A stretch of DNA of 64,000 bases from Parasponia andersonii (GCA_002914805.1 JXTB01000481.1:118998-182997), one strand, 5' to 3'. Shown: positions 24,246 through 35,090, numbered from the stretch's first letter. Notes: a model not told the origin generated them from the sequence alone. Numbers and translations are program-made.

Positions 24246-24728
24246 AATTTAATTTTTGAATTAACTTCTTATATGTGAGTATCGCCACTGTCCTCGATTA
24301 GAGCTCCTCTAGTCGGACGTGATCTTGCCCCACTGTCCTTGTCTCTATCCCTTTGGATAGTATTTCTCTCTCTGTTCTCTTAAAGAGGAGTACCATGTGG
24401 CATGATAGGGATTGGAAGAACAACTTTTTAGCTAACCACATTCACTAGGCACTCAACAATCAAGGCAAAGTGTTGGACCTACTCTCCAAGCTTATTAACC
24501 CTGTCTTGGAGTGGTCGAGGTAGATAAGGAGCACTTACTTAGTCTTGTACCTAGAGTGGCAGAACAATGTTAGCTCGGTCTCATAAGTTGTATTATTGAT
24601 TCTCTCTTTCACGAGTGTTGGTACATGTTTGGTCAGCTGTTCATGAACTAGGATTCAAAAAAAGTGCTTAAGTTGTAAAAGGTTATTTGGTAAGGATATG
24701 TACTGTTTTTCCAACTATGGCCCTCATT
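24246..24728 (-). mobile_element. Leader/gag-side remnant of a Tat-type element
   Basis: Lies directly inside the primer-binding site at 24729-24740. No open frame is preserved; the sequence is cut off at about 24246. Confidence 0.4.
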
Positions 24729-24740
24729 GTAGCACCAAAA
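24729..24740 (-). promoter_or_regulatory. Tat-type primer-binding site
   Basis: The complement reads TTTTGGTGCTAC then AATGAGGGCC, a decayed form of the TTTTGGCGCC...GGGGCC site seen after Tat/Athila-group 5' LTRs. Confidence 0.5.
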
Positions 24741-25571
24741 TGTTGGTGTGAATTTCAGTCTAATAACCAACACGTGCCATGCATCCTTGAGCAATTCTTT
24801 CTCAAAGAAAGCCGAAACTTAGATTTGATGTAGATGTGATCCGTACAACCTTAAAAAATGTTGTAGATGGACTATTTGTCAACTGATAATGGATGGTACC
24901 TACCGAATCTCCTCCACAAGAAGGTAGTCAGTGATGTATTCAATAAAGTATTCGAAGAAATAGTAAATAAGTAGTGAATGAACTATAAGGGGAGGAAAGG
25001 CAAAAAGAAAAGTAAAATTTTGGGAATTTGTGGGAACTTACCTCTTTTAGGTGATTATGGGACTATTTATAATAGCTTTGTGGTCTCCTAAAAGCTGTGG
25101 ATGATGTCCACATGTCCTTGAAAAGATAGAAGGAAGTCCTACAAACCCGCTTGCATAGACAAGCATACATAATTTGGCTAAATGTCAGCCTTTCTATAGC
25201 TTGTGTTGTCCTTACCCTATTCCTTGACCGGTGCTATATTGCTCCTTGGTGATCGGCAGCTTTTTCTTGGTCCCTTGGCCTTTTGCTATGGATGCTCAAT
25301 TGATCAACTTGTAATATGAACGTCGATCAGGGGTTGGTCTCCTTGTTCATGAGCTATCCCTCGGTATTCCGACTAGGCCTCTCCTCGAACCCTTGCTCGG
25401 CTCTCTCTCTTGTGGTCTCTAAGGAGAAGCCAGTCCTTGTTGTTTCATTCCTGTAGACCCAGTAAGTCTGTAGAGTACTTGGTATCATTTTTAGCACACT
25501 AATACGATGTGTCATTTCTATTCTGACATATGTGTCATTTTCTGATTGGTTTAAAGAAATTACCCTCAACA
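24741..25571 (-). mobile_element. LTR of a Tat-type Ty3/gypsy element
   Basis: On the complement the 831-base segment begins TGTTGAGGGTAATTTC and ends ACACCAACA, directly followed by the primer-binding site. The sequence is noticeably less AT-rich than its flanks. The partner LTR is missing, so this is the 5' end of a truncated element. Confidence 0.6.
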
Positions 25572-26117
25572 TATGTAATAGTTTCTAAATTGGAAAATAG
25601 TTTATCAAAATAATTCGCTAAAAAATTTAATACAAAAGGAGAAGTTGTTTGTGATAAAGAAAAGTTTGAAGAAGAATTTTTCTCATAAAGTTGTTTAGGT
25701 GTTGATGTCTCTTTTTTTTTTTTTTTTTTTACTGTATTCAATCAATGGAGTAATTATACAGCTGTACTAAATAAAAGCATTTTAGGAAAACTCGTAGATC
25801 TACTTGCTTATCTATCTACAAATGTAAACTTAAGCTTTGTATTTGGATGACTTCACAAATGATATGAAAAATGTATACCACTTTAGTATCGCCATTAAAT
25901 TTTATGTACAAATAAATATTTTCATGAATGTTGCAAATATAACATTGAGAAGGAAGGCGAGGAGTTGCTAGCTTGCAACTATAGATAAGAGTGAAGGGAG
26001 CTCAGCCATGAGCGAGAGAGCTCAGATCTTAGATTCAGCAAGCTGAATAAGTGGGTTGGAAGTGGTTATTTTCAACCTCATTTCTTACAGAAATAATAAT
26101 GTGTGAATAAATAAGGG
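25572..26117. other. Gene-free spacer
   Basis: Contains a T20-type homopolymer near 25711-25730. No coding sequence recognised. Confidence 0.5.
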
Positions 26118-26644
26118 TCCTTTGAATAATACCCTTTTCACATTGTGATTTTGTAGAAATATAGCCCTTGTCATAGTTTTGAGGTGTGTAGACCTTTTAA
26201 GTGAAAGTTTGGTTGTGAAGACCAATATGCCCTTGACTAACTCATTTTCAAATTTTCTTTTCTTTCTCAATTCTATTTTTCTTCTCTTGTACCTTCTCCT
26301 TCACCATTGTCACTTCATTGCTGTCAAAAGCTTGAAGTCACCGGAAAACATATTTCAGCCGAAAGTTTGGAGTAACTGGAAAACTTGGAGTCCCGAACTC
26401 TACACTTTAAAGGAGAAAAACGTGGTCCTCCATTTCGATAGTTGAAGTAAGTTAAAGATATTTCTTTGCTATTAATCTCTCTTTGCAAATGTGAGTTTGA
26501 TTTGTGGATTAGAAGTTATTTTGTAGTAGGACTTGAAACTATAGTGAAAAATAGAAAAGTATTTGGTCAATTTTTGAGCCTAAAAACATAAACTAGAATC
26601 TGGATTGTAAAATAACAACTTCCACAGTGAAGACGAAACTCAGA

Positions 26645-27130
26645 TCTAGATAGACAAGATTGTCTAATTTCTAGACAACTTGTCTAGAAGATGAGAAATT
26701 GTATAGTACTGATTCCACTTGACAATATTGTTGAGTCTTATTTGAAAAATTACATAGAAGAAACCTATATTTGAATTGACAAATTTGTCTAATTGCTAGA
26801 CAGACTATCTAGAAGGTGATAAATTGTACAATATTGACTCTACTAGATAGTATTGTCAAGTCCTGTCTTAAAGACTATATAGAAAAAAACCATAAGTAAA
26901 TAGACAAATCTATCTAATTTATAGACAGCCTGTCTAGAAGGTGAGAAATTGTATAATATCGACTCCACATGATAGTATTGTCTAGTCTTGTATGAAAAAC
27001 TACGAAGAAAAATCTCATATTTGGATAGACAGGTCTATCTAATTTATAGACAAACTGTCTAAAATGGAAGAAATTGTACCATATGAACTCTACTTGACAG
27101 TATTGTCGAGTCTTGTCTAAACAATTAAAC
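26645..27130 (+). repeat. Four 125-bp tandem repeats
   Basis: The word TCTAGAAG (TCTAAAAT in the last) recurs at 26683, 26808, 26933 and 27058, an exact 125-base step. Each unit contains TAGACA...TGTCTA palindromes and a conserved GACAATATTGT-like core. Confidence 0.8.
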
Positions 27131-27299
27131 ATCTATGTTATTGACACTACATAGACAATGTTAGACACTAGTGTTGAGCCATAAACCAGTAATTGCTATC
27201 CAGGTGCTAGACACTATCTTTATTAAGCTAGACATATTGTCTATATAATCGACACTTCTGTCGAGTGAGTAGACACTAATGTTGAGCCGATTTTGTGTA

Positions 27300-27460
27300 T
27301 AAAAAAGTTATGTCTAGATACTAGATACTGTTTTCTAGCAACTAAAGATACATGTCTAACCATTGGGAACACATGTCTATCCACTAGAAATACATGTCTA
27401 GCAACTAAAGACGCATATTTAACCATAAGAAACATATTTCTAGCCACTAACACATGTTAA
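27300..27460 (+). repeat. Short ACATGTCTAGCAACTA repeats
   Basis: Diverged units of about 20-23 bases (CACTAGAAATACATGTCTAG, CATGTCTAACCATTGGGAAC). The right arm mirrors them at about 29930-30090. Confidence 0.6.
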
Positions 27461-27669
27461 ACATAACTAAATTTATTATTTTATGTTTGTTAATTTATAT
27501 TTCTTCTATTAATTTGTGATTTATTTTTTGTTCAGGTATGTTATCAATATTCATAATCATATTATATGATGGCATTTGAGAAAAGAACGAAGGTTCTTCT
27601 TGGAATTGGAATGGAAAGAGACAATGATCAAGATGCATTGTGGTTGAATCAAACATTACTTTCAAGTAG

Positions 27670-27837
27670 CTGGTATATGAGATATATCAACCTATAGAAA
27701 TTGACAATGATATCTTTGACATAGAATTAAGTTACAAGCTAAATATAGCAATAGATATTGTTCCAATAGCTATAAAAAATGACACAGACGTTATGGTTCT
27801 CGTGTGCCATAATTGTTCGTCTTTCTTGTCTTTATAA
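27670..27837 (+). pseudogene. Possible MULE transposase N-terminal fragment
   Basis: An open run of 55 codons (IYQPIEIDNDIFDIELSYKL, then IDIVPIAIKNDTDVMVLVCH). The PIxIxND(x)DV pattern resembles the N-terminal region upstream of the MuDR domain in plant MULE transposases. The frame is closed by a stop upstream and downstream. The assignment is tentative. Confidence 0.35.
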
Positions 27838-28109
27838 TTATGGTTGTTGTGTGTTATGTGTCCCAGAGCAAGACTTCATTTACTATGGTTTATTTGTAAC
27901 TTTGTTTGATGGTATTTTTTGTAATTTTGTTTTTACTATATTGAGTTTGTAATTTCATGTTTTATAAGGCCTTGAATTATTTCAAAAATTTTATTACATT
28001 TCTAATTTTCTACAACATTTTGCTAGATGCCGTCGTCGACTTAATTGCGGACATATCTGTAATACTAACAACCATATCTAGTGTACCGATAACCTTATCA
28101 TTGCTTTAA

Positions 28110-29235
28110 AAATAATTTGATTGCATTAGACATAGTGTCTAGTGGATAGACAACTAGTCTGAATATCTAAACAACTATGTCTACAGGATAGATAGATTGT
28201 CTAGAACAATAGACACATGCATCTAATATATAGACAACTTCTCTAGAAAGACAGACATAAGCGTCTATCATACAGACAATACTGTCAAGTGACTCGACAG
28301 ACATGTCATATGGCTTGACACACATGTGTAAGTACGAGTTATTGAGCTTTTTTTTTTTGGAAGAAAAAAGGTATTGTAACTTAATATAATGAATAAATAT
28401 ATAATGTTGTAACTTAATATAGTTATTATTCATTACGTATTATTATTGAGTTTGTAATTAGAAAGACGAAAGTTGTGAGTTGTGACTTAGTTTATTAAAA
28501 AGCAACAAGATGACATATTTTTCCATTACAATAGGTATGATAATTTAGAACTCACTAACTTCGTAAATTTATATAGTTATTATTTATTACACTTAGTTAT
28601 TGAGTTTGTAATGATGACATTTCATAATGAGAAAATTTCCAATAGTAATACACAAATTATTGTCTAAGTTTCCACTAGTAATAAAAAAGTGGTGACTAAG
28701 TTTACAAAATTTACTGAAATTATAATTATATTGTATTTTATTTAGTTTATGACAATTTGATTGAATTAGACATAGTGTCCAATGGATAGACAAATAGTCT
28801 ATAAAGCTAGATAATAGTGTCTATAAGACAGACAGTTTATCTAGTATCGTAGACACATGTGTCTATCAAATAGACAAAATGTCTGAAAGGACAGACAAAA
28901 GTGTCTATTATATAGATAGTAATGTCGAGTGACCCGACAAATATATCATGTGGCTCAACAAATATATGTAAGTATGAGTTATTGAGTTTTTTTTTCTCAA
29001 AAAAAGATATTGTAATTTAATATAATGAATAATTATATAGTGTTGCAATTTAATGTATGTATTATTCATAACACTTAATTATTGAGCACAACATATAAAG
29101 TTTTTAATGATAACATTTTCATTATGGTAATGCACAAATTATTGTCTAAGTTTCCACTAGTAATAAAAAAAAAAGTGGTTACGAAGTTTACAAAACTCTT
29201 AGATTCGTGTAATTATATTGTATTTTATTTGGTTT
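28110..29235 (+). repeat. Large internal tandem duplication in the MULE centre
   Basis: The stretch starting TTGATTGCATTAGACATAGTGTC at about 28116 recurs at about 28757, and the first bases of a third copy appear at about 29245. Units contain TAGACA/TGTCTA words, an AT-rich tail with TAATATAATGAATAA, and (28650, 29133) CAAATTATTGTCTAAGTTTCCACTAG. Unit lengths are unequal (about 640 and 490). Confidence 0.65.
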
Positions 29236-29656
29236 AAGAACAATTTAATTGAATTAGACATAGTGTCACCATAATGAGAATATGTCACCATTATGATTAG
29301 AAATTTGGTCATAACTTTGTTCTTTCCAAACAAAGAGTCTAACTATTAGACACGAGTTATCTAACTCACTATATATATTATCTATCTGATAGATATTTTT
29401 GTCTAGTTTTCCAGACAAATTGTCTATCAAGTAGACATTATTGTCTAGCTTTTCAGACGTGTTGTCTATCTGTTAGAAAATATTATCGATCTTTTCAAAC
29501 AAGCTGTCTATTGACTAGATACTAACTATAATAAAATAAAATTTGACATAAACCAAATTAAACATAATTTCAATTAAATTATAGTAAACCATAATCATGA
29601 AGACAAAAAAGACAATGAAAATTCTTAAGATACACTAGGACATTTTGTTCAGTACA

Positions 29657-29755
29657 TCATGGAGTTTTTACATGAAGTTTGTTGTGTCCATAAATTCCAT
29701 AGTTTGAGCACTTTCTTTTCTTTTTTGGTGGAGCCTCGATAATCACAATGCATCT
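29657..29755 (-). pseudogene. Possible MULE transposase C-terminal zinc-knuckle relic
   Basis: The complement encodes PPKKKRKCSNYGIYGHNKLH before a stop. Plant MURA-type transposases often end in KRKCSxCGxxGHNxxxC. Here the second Cys is Tyr and the final Cys is lost, so zinc binding is not expected. It lies where the right arm meets the centre, opposite in orientation to the N-terminal-like piece at 27670. Confidence 0.45.
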
Positions 29756-31083
29756 TGATCGCTGTCTCTTTTCATTCCAATTCTAACAAGAACCTTAGTT
29801 CTTTTCTCAAATACCATTATATAATATGATTATGAGTGTTAATGACATACCTGTACAAAAAAGAAATTACAAATTAAAAGAAAATATATATATATTACCA
29901 AATATAAAATAATAAATTTAATTAGGTCTGACATGTGTCAGTAGCTAGAAATATGTTTCCTATGGTTAGATATGTGTCTTCAGTTATTAGACATGTATTT
30001 CTAATAGCTAAACATTTGTTCCTAATGGTTAAAAATGTGTTTCTAATGGTTAGACATGTATATTTAGTTTCTAGACAACGGTGTCCAGTGTTTAGACATA
30101 ACTTTTTCTATGCGCAAAATCGGCTTGACATTGATGTCTACTTACTCAACAGAAGTATCAATTATATAGATCGTGTGTCTAGTATAATCGAGAGTGTCTA
30201 GCGCTTGGACAACAATTATTAGTTTATAGCTCGACAATTGTATCTAACATTGTTTATGTAATGTCGATAGCATAGATGTTCAATTGTTCAGCCAAAGCTC
30301 AACAATACTGTCAAGTGGAGTTCATATGGTACAATTTTTTCTATTTTAGATAGTCTGTCTATAAATTAGACAGACTTGTCTATCTAAATCTGAGCTTTTT
30401 CTTTTGTAGCTTTTTAGACAACACTCGACAATACTATCGAGTGGAGTCGATATTGTATAATTTCTTACCTTCTAAACAAACTGTCTATAAATTAGACAAG
30501 TCTATCTATCTAGATATAGTTTTCTTCTATGCAGTTTTTTCAGAATAGACTTGACAATACTGTCTAGTGGATCAATATTGTATAATTTATCACCATCTAG
30601 ACAATATGTCTAGCAATTAGAAAGATCTGCCTAATAAGATCTGGGTTTCTTCTATGTAATTTTTCAAACAAGACTTGACAATATTGTCAAGTGGAATCAA
30701 TACTTTATAATTTATCACCTTCTAGACAGGTTGTCTAGAAATTAAACAGTCTTGTTTATTCAGATTTGGGTTTTATCTTCGCAGCAGAACTCACTATTTT
30801 ACAATCTAGTTTCTGGTTTACAAGTTTTCGGGCTCAAAATTTGACCAAATACTTTCTATTTTTTACTATAGTTTCAAGTTCTACTACAAAATAACTTCTA
30901 ATTCATAAATCAAACTTACATACGCAAACAAAGATTAATGGCAAAGAAATATCGTCTACTTACTTCAGCCTTCGAAATGGAGGGCCATATTTTTCTTCGT
31001 AAAGTGCAGAAATTAGGACTCCAAGCATTCTGATTACTCTAAGCTTTCGATTGAAATATATTTTCTAGTGACTCCAAGCTTTT
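29743..31083 (-). repeat. Right inverted arm of the MULE
   Basis: Complement of the left arm, with its own four 125-base units (TGTCT marks near 30360, 30486, 30611 and 30736). Confidence 0.85.
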
Positions 31084-31337
31084 ATTTAAGAGTCCTTTGA
31101 AGAATACCCTTTTCACATAAAGAGAAATAAGGACGGGAGAGAAAGGAAACAAAATAGAGAGATAAACCCTTTCTCGGACTTTTTCTTTTCTTTTTTTTCA
31201 TTCTTTTTAAATTTAATTCGGGGCATAAATGTCATTCTACCCTAATATTATTTAAAAGCAGTTATTATAGCTAAAAAATTCAATGGGGGTATAGTACTCA
31301 AAATCAATTATCGGTAGGAGTATTTTACCTAATTTGA

Positions 31338-31399
31338 GCTCGGGCTGTTGATGCTAATAAAAGCTTTCACATGGCTTTTACCGGCATTAACTTGAAAAT
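31338..31399 (-). pseudogene. Germin-like protein gene fragment
   Basis: CGGGCTGTTGATGCTAATAA...GGCTTTTACCGGCATT is a close match to 35505-35566, inside the germin-like gene. On the complement it reads FQVNAGKSHVKAFISINSP against [19 protein letters not shown] in that gene (residues 165-183, just after cupin box 2). The frame is open over about 20 codons only. It directly abuts the right end of the MULE, so it is either a captured fragment or the leftover of a tandem paralogue that the element broke. Confidence 0.75.
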
Positions 31400-32231
31400 A
31401 AAAGTGTTGATGGCATTTTTGTGATGGTTGTCTAACTCGATGTGGTGAATTATAATGGTAGATAGGTTGAATTCTTCGGTCAGTATTCAACTATGAATAA
31501 TAGTCAAATTGCGATAAATAATAAGACAAGAAATTTAGCTTGCTCAACTCAAAAAACGTGGCCTACATTCACAGTGGTTTTTTACTATATGAGAAAGATT
31601 ATAAAAGAGATTACAAGAGAGCACAAAATCTCAAGGTAAGAGCCCTAGCTAATATTTTCTGTGTAGTACTTTTAAGTATAATATTATGTATAGAATAATG
31701 AAACTGAGCCTATTTTATATAAATGAGTGTTATTTCAGGTTTCTAAATTTTGGAATAGGAAAACTACATAATAAGTACAATATAATGTTGAGATTGGGTA
31801 ATTACACAATAATAAGTAATTTTCTCTTCTTGATGAGCTAGTTGCCTTTTATAGAGATTAAACAAATTAACTATTTGTAGTGGTCAAAAACCATACAATA
31901 TGAAGGAATGAGAAGATTTTAGTTGCAAAATAACTACTTTACTATTTAAGTAGGCAAATTCCTCTAAAAATCTCTCTTATCTGGGAGGGATTGAAAATTA
32001 GTTAAATGAAGGATTTGAAATTTATTATCTCCTAAAATCCTTCCAACCAAACAACCATTATATCCCAAATCTATCTAATAATCACCTCACTCATCTTCTT
32101 CCTTCTATTTCTCTCTCTTGCCAAATAAACAGATATCCAAGTCTGTTTTTCTATGAAAATTAGGCCTTGTAGGATATTTTAAAAAAAAAATTAGAAATAT
32201 ATAGTAGTCTCTGTTTATTAGATCTAGTACG
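31400..32231. other. Gene-free stretch, possible copia LTR text
   Basis: GATTACAAGAGAGCACAAAATCTCAAG near 31607 and AGCTAGTTGCCTTTTATAGAG near 31835 resemble copia LTR text, but no ends can be set. Confidence 0.35.
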
Positions 32232-32470
32232 ATTTTTATTAGAAAAATGCAATTTTTTAAGAAATATTTTAAAAAATATTATTTTTAAAATAATAACTGG
32301 TAATCAGTTTTTGAGTACTAGTTACTAGTAATCAAATATATTTATAACTAATATATAATTAGCAAATAGTAATCGATAACTAGTTTTAAGAAACTAGTAA
32401 CTAGAAACCATTTTTAAAAATGGTATTTTTCTAAAAATATTTTTTTAAGTGATATTTTTCTAATAAAAAC
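32232..32470. mobile_element. MITE-like inverted-repeat element, copy 3 (best preserved)
   Basis: The arms share TTTTTATTAGAAAAAT at both outer ends in inverted orientation, then AATTTTTTAAGAAATATTTT against AAAAAAATATTTTTAG. The loop is made of TAACTAGTAACT/GTTACTAGTAATC words. Same family as 973-1267. Confidence 0.6.
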
Positions 32471-32569
32471 TATACGGAAATTGAAAAAAAGAAATAGGTA
32501 GATGACTAATATTTTTAATTTGATTAAGTATATATCTAACTTTTAAATTTTATACCTAAATATCTAAGT

Positions 32570-32571
32570 AG

Positions 32572-32598
<27 letters not shown>
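32570..32598. repeat. (AT)n microsatellite
   Basis: AT run of about 28 bases. Confidence 0.85.
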
Positions 32599-32602
<4 letters not shown>

Positions 32603-33049
32603 CTTGGTAGATATACTTACATACTTATCTACTAATTCAAGTTAATATACTGAACTAGGTAGATAACTTTTTATACTTCGTATATAATATTTTATACTTG
32701 ATATATAAACTTATGTATCGTATATTTTTTTATAATATTTGAAAATTAAATCTTTACTTAAATTAGGCCTAAAATAAGGTCATTTTGCTATAAGACTCAT
32801 TATCTTCATATTTTTATAATTCTTTTATGTTTTTAAAGGTAAGAGTGTATAAACTCTTTTTTTATTGAGTTTAAGACACTTATACCTATTTTTCCTAAAA
32901 TAATACCAAAAATATGACTTCAATAGATAATTAAAATCTCGTACAACCTAAAATGAGCATTTTTTTTTAAATATTTTGGAGATGGAAAATATGGTGGCAA
33001 TTGGTAAATAACACATCATTTTTTTTTATAAAAATGTTTATATAATTTA

Positions 33050-33400
33050 CGTGTCAAAATAAAAACAAAACCACAACTAGCATAGTTGCAGGGCACTCTT
33101 TTAATTTCTTCGAGGTTTGTGGTTCAATTCCCACTACTATTAATAGTGTTTTTTCTCTTTTTTTTCTTTCAATTTTTTATTTTTCAATCCTTTTTCTTTT
33201 CCTTTTTTTTATTTTTTTAAAAAAAGTTCAATCTTTTTTTATACTATTTCTCTTCTTTTTTTTCCCTTCCTTTTTGATTTTTCACTCCTTTTTAATATTT
33301 TTCCTTATTTTTTTAAATTAATCTTTTTTCTTTTTTTTTTCTTTTTTTTCCCCCTTTTCTTTCTTTTTTGATTTTTCTCTCCTTTTTCAATTTCTTTTCA
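33050..33400 (+). repeat. tRNA-like head followed by T-rich tract
   Basis: TAGCATAGTTGCAGGGCAC (A-box-like, near 33080) and GTGGTTCAATTCCCAC (B-box-like, near 33118) are about 40 bases apart, followed by about 250 bases of T/C-rich sequence. It mirrors the minus-strand unit ending at 35090. Confidence 0.4.
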
Positions 33401-34180
33401 AACTGATTTCTAAATAACCTTTGATTAGGTTTCTTATGATTTACTTACATACAAGACATTTTGCTACACATAAATCAAAGAATTTCCAAGAATCTTTTGT
33501 GGTTTCTTGTGATTTACTTACATACATGATATTCTACTACACATAAATCAAACTAATTTCTTATAATTTACTTATATACAGGGCATTCTGCGATAGGAAA
33601 ATTAGACTAATTTCTGAGAAACTTTTGTGGTTTACGATGATTTACTAACATATAGGAGATTCAATTATAAGGAACTTAATTAGATTTCTAGGAAACTTTT
33701 ATGATTTTATATGATTTACTTATATACATGGCATTTCACTAAAAGGAAACTAAATAGTTTCTAGGAAACCTTTGTAGTTTTCTCTAATTTACTTATGTAT
33801 AGGATATGTTGTTTAAAAGAAACTAGTTTGATTTCTAGAAAACTGCAAAACTTTCGTGGATTCCTATGATTTACTTACGTACATGAACATTCCAAATTAG
33901 TTTTTAGGAAACTTTTGCAGAAACTGTAATTTACTTACATGCATGGCATTTCGCTAAAAGAAACCAAACGGGTTTCGATGAAACTAAACTAGCTTTTAGG
34001 AAACCTTTCTAGGAAGCTTTATGGTTTTCTGTGACTTACTTTACATAAAGGACATTTCGCTAAAAGGAAATCAAGCTGGTTTCTATGAATCCTTTATAAT
34101 TTTCTCTAATTTATTTACATATATGGTATTTCGCTAAAACGAAACTAATTGGTTTTCAAGAAACCTTTGTGGTTTCTTGT
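33400..34180 (+). repeat. 73-bp minisatellite
   Basis: About ten diverged units of the type GATTTACTTACATACATGGCATTTCGCTAAAAGGAAACTAA...TTTCTAGGAAACCTTTGTGG. Spacing of the TTTACTTA mark is most often 73-74 bases (33439, 33512, 33567, 33640, 33714, 33788), with some shorter or longer units. No coding potential. Confidence 0.75.
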
Positions 34181-34620
34181 TATTTGGTTTCTAATTTTTA
34201 GTAACTAAATTACTCAATTGATTCCAATAACTAAACCGGTTTCTAGTAACTAATTAGTTAATTAACTAAATACTACTACTTTTTATGATAGAAACTAATT
34301 TAGTTTTTATTTTCTATTAACCAAATTGTTCCAATGTTTATGGTAGAAACTAATATGATTATTGGATCCTAGTAAGCAATTTAGCTTCTAGGATTTAGTA
34401 AGTAAATTACTCAGTTGATTCCAATAATTAACTAGTTTCTAGTAATTAATTTGTTAATTAATCAAATACTGTTACTTTTTATGATAGATACCAATTTAGT
34501 TTTTATTTTCTATTAACCAAACAGTTCCACTATTTATGGTAGAAACTAATATGATTATTTGATCTTAGTAACCAATTTAGTTTCCAGTTTCTATTAATTA
34601 GTTGGTTTAGATTTAGCTAT
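34180..34620 (+). repeat. TAACTAATT word repeats with a 210-bp duplication
   Basis: Words such as AAACTAATTTAGTTTTTATTTTCTATTAACCAAA occur twice, near 34285 and 34490, along with TTACTCAGTTGATTCCAATAA and TAATTAGTTAATTAA. Unit spacing is about 205-210 bases. Confidence 0.55.
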
Positions 34621-34889
34621 TTTTTATGTCTTTGAAAAAAGGGAATTTTCTCTATTTAAAAAAAAATTCTTTTTATTAAAAAAAATTTGTTCCATCCATT
34701 TTGCTATTTATAAGAAAAAGAAAATATTTTTTTTCGATTTTTTTTAAATGAAAAGGAAAGCAAAATTGGTTACTAAGTACTTTTGTTTTAGGTAGTTGAT
34801 TACCATTACATTTTTCTTTTCTTATAGATACCAAAGGAGACAAGAATTTAAAAATATAGAAAATAAAAGAGAAAATAGATGGAGGAAAA

Positions 34890-35090
34890 GAGTTAAATAA
34901 TGAGAAAAAAAAATAGAAAAAGAGTGCTTTTTTTAAAATAGAAAAAAAAAAAGAAGGGTTAAAAAAAAAAAGAGAGAGAGAACAAGAAAAAGCAAAAAAA
35001 TAGAAATAAAAAAGCTAGGACTCTAACCAGGAAGATAAGGTGAAAAAGGATGATACCAACTAACAAAACCAGAAAAGCTCGTGGCTAGCT
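34890..35090 (-). repeat. Inverted tRNA-like head with purine tract (T-rich on its strand)
   Basis: The complement of 35090-35020 reads GTTAGTTGGTATCATCC (A-box-like) and then TGGTTAGAGTCCTAGC (B-box-like). The adjacent 34890-35015 is A/G-rich, so T-rich on the same strand as the head. It faces the unit at 33050. Confidence 0.4.

Larger units (their letters stand above)
26326..27643 (+). repeat. Left inverted arm of the MULE
   Basis: Starts AAAAGCTTGAAGTCACC and ends GATCAAGATGCATTGTG. It aligns over its whole length with the complement of 29743-31083, including an exon-like end (AGGTATGTTATCAATATTC... against AGGTATGTCATTAACACTC...). Confidence 0.85.
26118..31337. mobile_element. Large Mutator-like element with 1.3-kb inverted arms
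   Basis: The left tip GGGTCCTTTGAATAATACCC and following text (TATAGCCCTTG, AATATGCCCTTGACTAAC) have the look of MULE termini. The right tip at about 31210-31337 has matching but decayed motifs on the complement (GGGGGTATAGTACTC, GGGGCATAAATGTC). Long arms (26326-27643 and 29743-31083) are inverted copies of each other. The centre (27644-29742) carries decayed gene pieces and tandem repeats. No intact transposase core is present, so it is non-autonomous. The arms and centre are saturated with TAGACA/TGTCTA words. A 9-base duplication could not be identified and the edges are approximate. Confidence 0.65.

Noticed and set aside
25354..25741. Overlapping minus-strand ORFs
   Set aside because: Part of the Tat-type LTR and a T-run; no protein similarity recognised.
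26645..27130. CRISPR-like array
   Set aside because: The 125-base units are contiguous diverged tandem repeats, not short identical repeats with unique spacers, and the genome is that of a plant.
33060..33140. A genuine tRNA gene
   Set aside because: A- and B-box-like motifs are present but no acceptor stem or cloverleaf could be paired.
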